A stretch of 7,840 nt of DNA from Anaerolineales bacterium (GTDB lineage Bacteria; Chloroflexota; Anaerolineae; Promineifilales; Promineifilaceae), in contig JAGQGA010000118.1 in assembly GCA_020432595.1 (NCBI GenBank), positions 3,079 through 10,918 of the forward strand. Direction: 5' to 3'. The translations under genes were made by a program, and so were the position numbers. The notes beneath the pieces are model-generated. The model ran no database searches. It saw nothing but the letters and a program-made list of their open reading frames with translations, and was not told the DNA's origin. Shown one piece after another: positions 6,629 through 7,840 of the stretch (the first letter of the stretch is position 1; each line of letters begins with the position of its first letter).

Positions 6629-6645
6629 TTAGTTATGTTAACTAA
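6629..6645. promoter_or_regulatory. Operator-like palindrome TTAGTTA-TGT-TAACTAA abutting the -35 box
   Basis: Perfect 7-base arms around a 3-base centre end exactly where the TTGACA -35 box begins. A site in this position usually suits an activator or an AT-rich upstream element, while a larger repressor could also cover the -35. The regulator is unknown; the response regulator next door has no DNA-binding domain and is not a candidate. Confidence 0.5.
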
Positions 6646-6697
6646 AAGCCCTTATTTTCTGAACAAATTTTTGGATATTTTTGAGGCGGTGAGGCCA

Positions 6698-6707
6698 AAC
6701 GGCCGTT
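6698..6707. repeat. AACGGCCGTT palindrome, perfect intergenic copy
   Basis: The palindrome extends to 12 bases (6697-6708) and continues TCTCG. It lies in the divergent intergenic region, about 40 bases upstream of the response regulator -35 box. Confidence 0.85.
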
Positions 6708-6747
6708 TCTCGACAACTACTTTAGCTGGGTAATGTTTACTACTTAA

Positions 6748-6776
6748 TAGCCAAAATATGCTGTAAGCGGTATAAC
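6748..6776 (+). promoter_or_regulatory. Candidate promoter for the response regulator gene
   Basis: TAGCCA (6748-6753) and TATAAC (6771-6776) are 17 bases apart, giving four and five consensus matches respectively. Transcription would start near 6783, which places the in-frame ATG at 6780 upstream of the message and supports the start at 6813. Confidence 0.5.
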
Positions 6777-6812
6777 TGCATGTTAGAGTATTTTGCTGTG
6801 GATGGAGAGAAT

Positions 6813-7208
6813 ATGCCCGTTATCCTGGTTGTAGACGATAACCCACAAATGGCTGAATTGATACAAGAACTGGTGCAGCTTGCTGGCTATGAGACAGAAG
6901 TTGCCTACAGTGGCTTGGAAGGGCTAGACAAAGCTCGTGACGGTATGCCTGACCTGATTTTGGTGGATTTGATGATGCCAGAAATGAACGGGTGGGAAGT
7001 GTACCAGCAGTTGCGGGAGTTTTCGTCTATTCCAGTTATTTTTGTGACGGCATATGATTCACCGCAAAATAAGGCCAAAGCGCAGCAGTTGGGGGCGGCG
7101 GCGATGATTAGCAAGGAAAAGGCGCCGGTTGAGTTGGCGCAGCAAATTCAGCTTGTTTTGGGCAGCGAGGTGGGGACGCAGAAAAAGTACAAGGAATATT
7201 TACACTAA
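6813..7208 (+). CDS. Stand-alone response regulator receiver (CheY-like)
   Basis: The 131-aa product is a single receiver domain with no output domain. Key residues are the acidic pair Asp8-Asp9 (VVDDN), the phosphoacceptor Asp52 in LVDLMMPEMNGWE, the switch Thr79 in FVTAYDS, and Lys101 in ISKEKAP, where the usual Lys-Pro pair is interrupted by Glu-Lys-Ala before Pro105. It would receive a phosphate from a histidine kinase and act through protein contacts, but no kinase lies in this window. The ATG at 6813 is chosen because GGAGAG lies at the right distance upstream and because the receiver beta-1 strand begins right after it; an in-frame ATG at 6780 would add 11 residues without a ribosome-binding site. 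The last 12 residues are basic and lie outside the domain. The stop overlaps that of the opposite-strand gene. Confidence 0.92.
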   Translation: MPVILVVDDNPQMAELIQELVQLAGYETEVAYSGLEGLDKARDGMPDLILVDLMMPEMNGWEVYQQLREFSSIPVIFVTAYDSPQNKAKAQQLGAAAMISKEKAPVELAQQIQLVLGSEVGTQKKYKEYLH

Positions 7209-7768
7209 AATCCTTCTTCCACCGGCGTATTGAGCAGGTTGAAATCAAAGCGGGTGGCGTGCGGCGGCAGTTGCCACCAACTGAGACGGGCTGAGCGCAA
7301 CGGCCGTTTAATTCCCGCCGGTCGTTTAATCCGCACCACATCTGTTGCTCCCTTCGTTGGCAGCAGCACCCCATTGACCAATATCCCCGTTTCGACATCT
7401 GCTTTGCGGTTTTGCCAGGCATAGCAAGGCAGCTTCGCATATAGCTCAACGTCACGCATAAAGAGCTGCGTCTCTTGCCCAAACTGCGTCAGGCCAAAAA
7501 TTTCAGCGCGGGGAAACTGCTCCCCAAACTCCCGTATCCACTCATACAGCTTCATGCCACGTACCTCGTTGCCCCAGTCATCGAGCAAAAAGGCAGGGAA
7601 CAGCAGTGCCTCGGTGCCGCGTTGCAGCAGCGGATAGCGCAAGAAGAGGTTGTGATCGGTTGCTTCTTTGTCGGGCGCATCGTTGAGCAGGTGCAAAACG
7701 GCCGTTTCTCCCCCCTGCCAAACCATTCCCTGCACCCGCTGTGTTGCCAAATTCAAATCTGCCATCAT
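7205..7768 (-). CDS. Uncharacterised protein, 187 aa
   Basis: I do not recognise this family. The product has no signal peptide and no membrane segment, and is rich in aromatic and charged residues (for example FLLDDWGNEV, MKLYEWIREFGEQF, ARLSWWQLPPH). It looks like a compact soluble alpha/beta protein. Residues about 148-155 contain IKRP twice, six codons apart, where one copy coincides with an AACGGCCGTT site. The open frame, absence of rare features and codon pattern like its neighbours support a real gene. The start may be ATG 7768 or the adjacent ATG 7765; GGACGG five bases upstream of 7768 is a fair ribosome-binding site. No clear promoter was found in the 72 bases to the window edge, and no terminator separates it from the convergent receiver gene. 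Confidence 0.75.
   Translation of the reverse strand: MMADLNLATQRVQGMVWQGGETAVLHLLNDAPDKEATDHNLFLRYPLLQRGTEALLFPAFLLDDWGNEVRGMKLYEWIREFGEQFPRAEIFGLTQFGQETQLFMRDVELYAKLPCYAWQNRKADVETGILVNGVLLPTKGATDVVRIKRPAGIKRPLRSARLSWWQLPPHATRFDFNLLNTPVEEGF
7299..7308. repeat. AACGGCCGTT palindrome, perfect copy
   Basis: Located in the uncharacterised gene, read on the minus strand as Lys-Arg-Pro, the only copy in that frame. The segment CGGCCGTTTAAT (7301-7312) recurs as CGGTCGTTTAAT at 7319-7330. Confidence 0.85.
7697..7706. repeat. AACGGCCGTT palindrome, perfect copy
   Basis: Located in the uncharacterised gene, read on the minus strand as Thr-Ala-Val (residues 22-24). The context AAACGGCCGTTTCTC is the same as at 6697-6711. 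Confidence 0.85.
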
Positions 7769-7840
7769 TATTTCCGTCCAAAAATTTCCTGCCTATTTTC
7801 CCCTGATTAAAAAGAACGCGCAAAGCCGCAGTTGTTATTG

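Larger units (their letters stand above)
6503..6812. other. Divergent intergenic region between transglycosylase and response regulator genes
   Basis: About 310 bases without a credible gene. It is AT-rich compared with the flanking genes and holds two outward-facing promoters, a 17-base palindrome and one AACGGCCGTT site, each listed separately. The 5' leader of the transglycosylase transcript (about 90 bases) contains the short palindrome AAGAA-A-TTCTT near 6545-6555 on the minus strand. No riboswitch or RNA gene was recognised. Confidence 0.6.

Noticed and set aside
6780..6812. Upstream ATG at 6780 as start of the response regulator
   Set aside because: It lacks a ribosome-binding site, lies at or before the predicted transcription start, and would add 11 residues ahead of the usual first beta strand.
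7475..7810. 111-aa plus-strand open frame over the uncharacterised gene
   Set aside because: The minus-strand frame is longer, starts after a fair ribosome-binding site and has a more protein-like composition; the plus-strand frame has no such support.

Overview
The window comes from a bacterial chromosome of moderate GC content. The content is mostly housekeeping: seven protein genes (one cut by the left edge), no RNA genes, no mobile elements and no CRISPR. The lineage cannot be fixed from this sequence alone. A free-living bacterium with a Gram-negative-type (about 430 aa) citrate synthase, a TGS-domain nucleoside kinase and many copies of the palindrome AACGGCCGTT would fit Chloroflexota (Anaerolineae-like), but this is an inference.

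Layout. 1-1380 (+): a CCA-adding enzyme/poly(A) polymerase-type nucleotidyltransferase with an HD domain, missing its first residues at the window edge. 1381-1573: a leader region with a candidate promoter, a 16-bp operator-like palindrome and two AACGGCCGTT-type sites. 1574-2860 (+): citrate synthase. 2861-2970: a convergent junction holding a long hairpin that probably ends transcription from both sides. 2971-4686 (-): a TGS + ThrRS-editing-like + P-loop uridine kinase-like fusion protein. 4775-5536 (-): a zinc-dependent phospholipase C-like protein. 5546-6502 (-): an exported lytic transglycosylase. 6503-6812: a divergent intergenic region with a near-consensus promoter for the minus-strand run, a palindrome abutting its -35 box, and a promoter for the gene to the right. 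6813-7208 (+): a stand-alone response-regulator receiver. 7205-7768 (-): an unrecognised 187-aa protein whose stop codon overlaps that of the receiver gene.

The transglycosylase and phospholipase-like genes are 9 bases apart, with the ribosome-binding site of the second overlapping the stop of the first, so they are very likely cotranscribed. The kinase gene follows 88 bases downstream on the same strand and may belong to the same transcript. Citrate synthase appears to have its own promoter. No functional pathway obviously joins all these genes.

No clearly new biological system is visible. The strongest unexplained signal is the palindrome AACGGCCGTT: nine perfect copies and six one- or two-mismatch copies in under 8 kb, inside genes (read as Thr-Ala-Val, Asn-Gly-Arg or Lys-Arg-Pro) and between them. 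It resembles in behaviour the HIP1 repeat of cyanobacteria. It is absent from the citrate synthase, transglycosylase and receiver genes.
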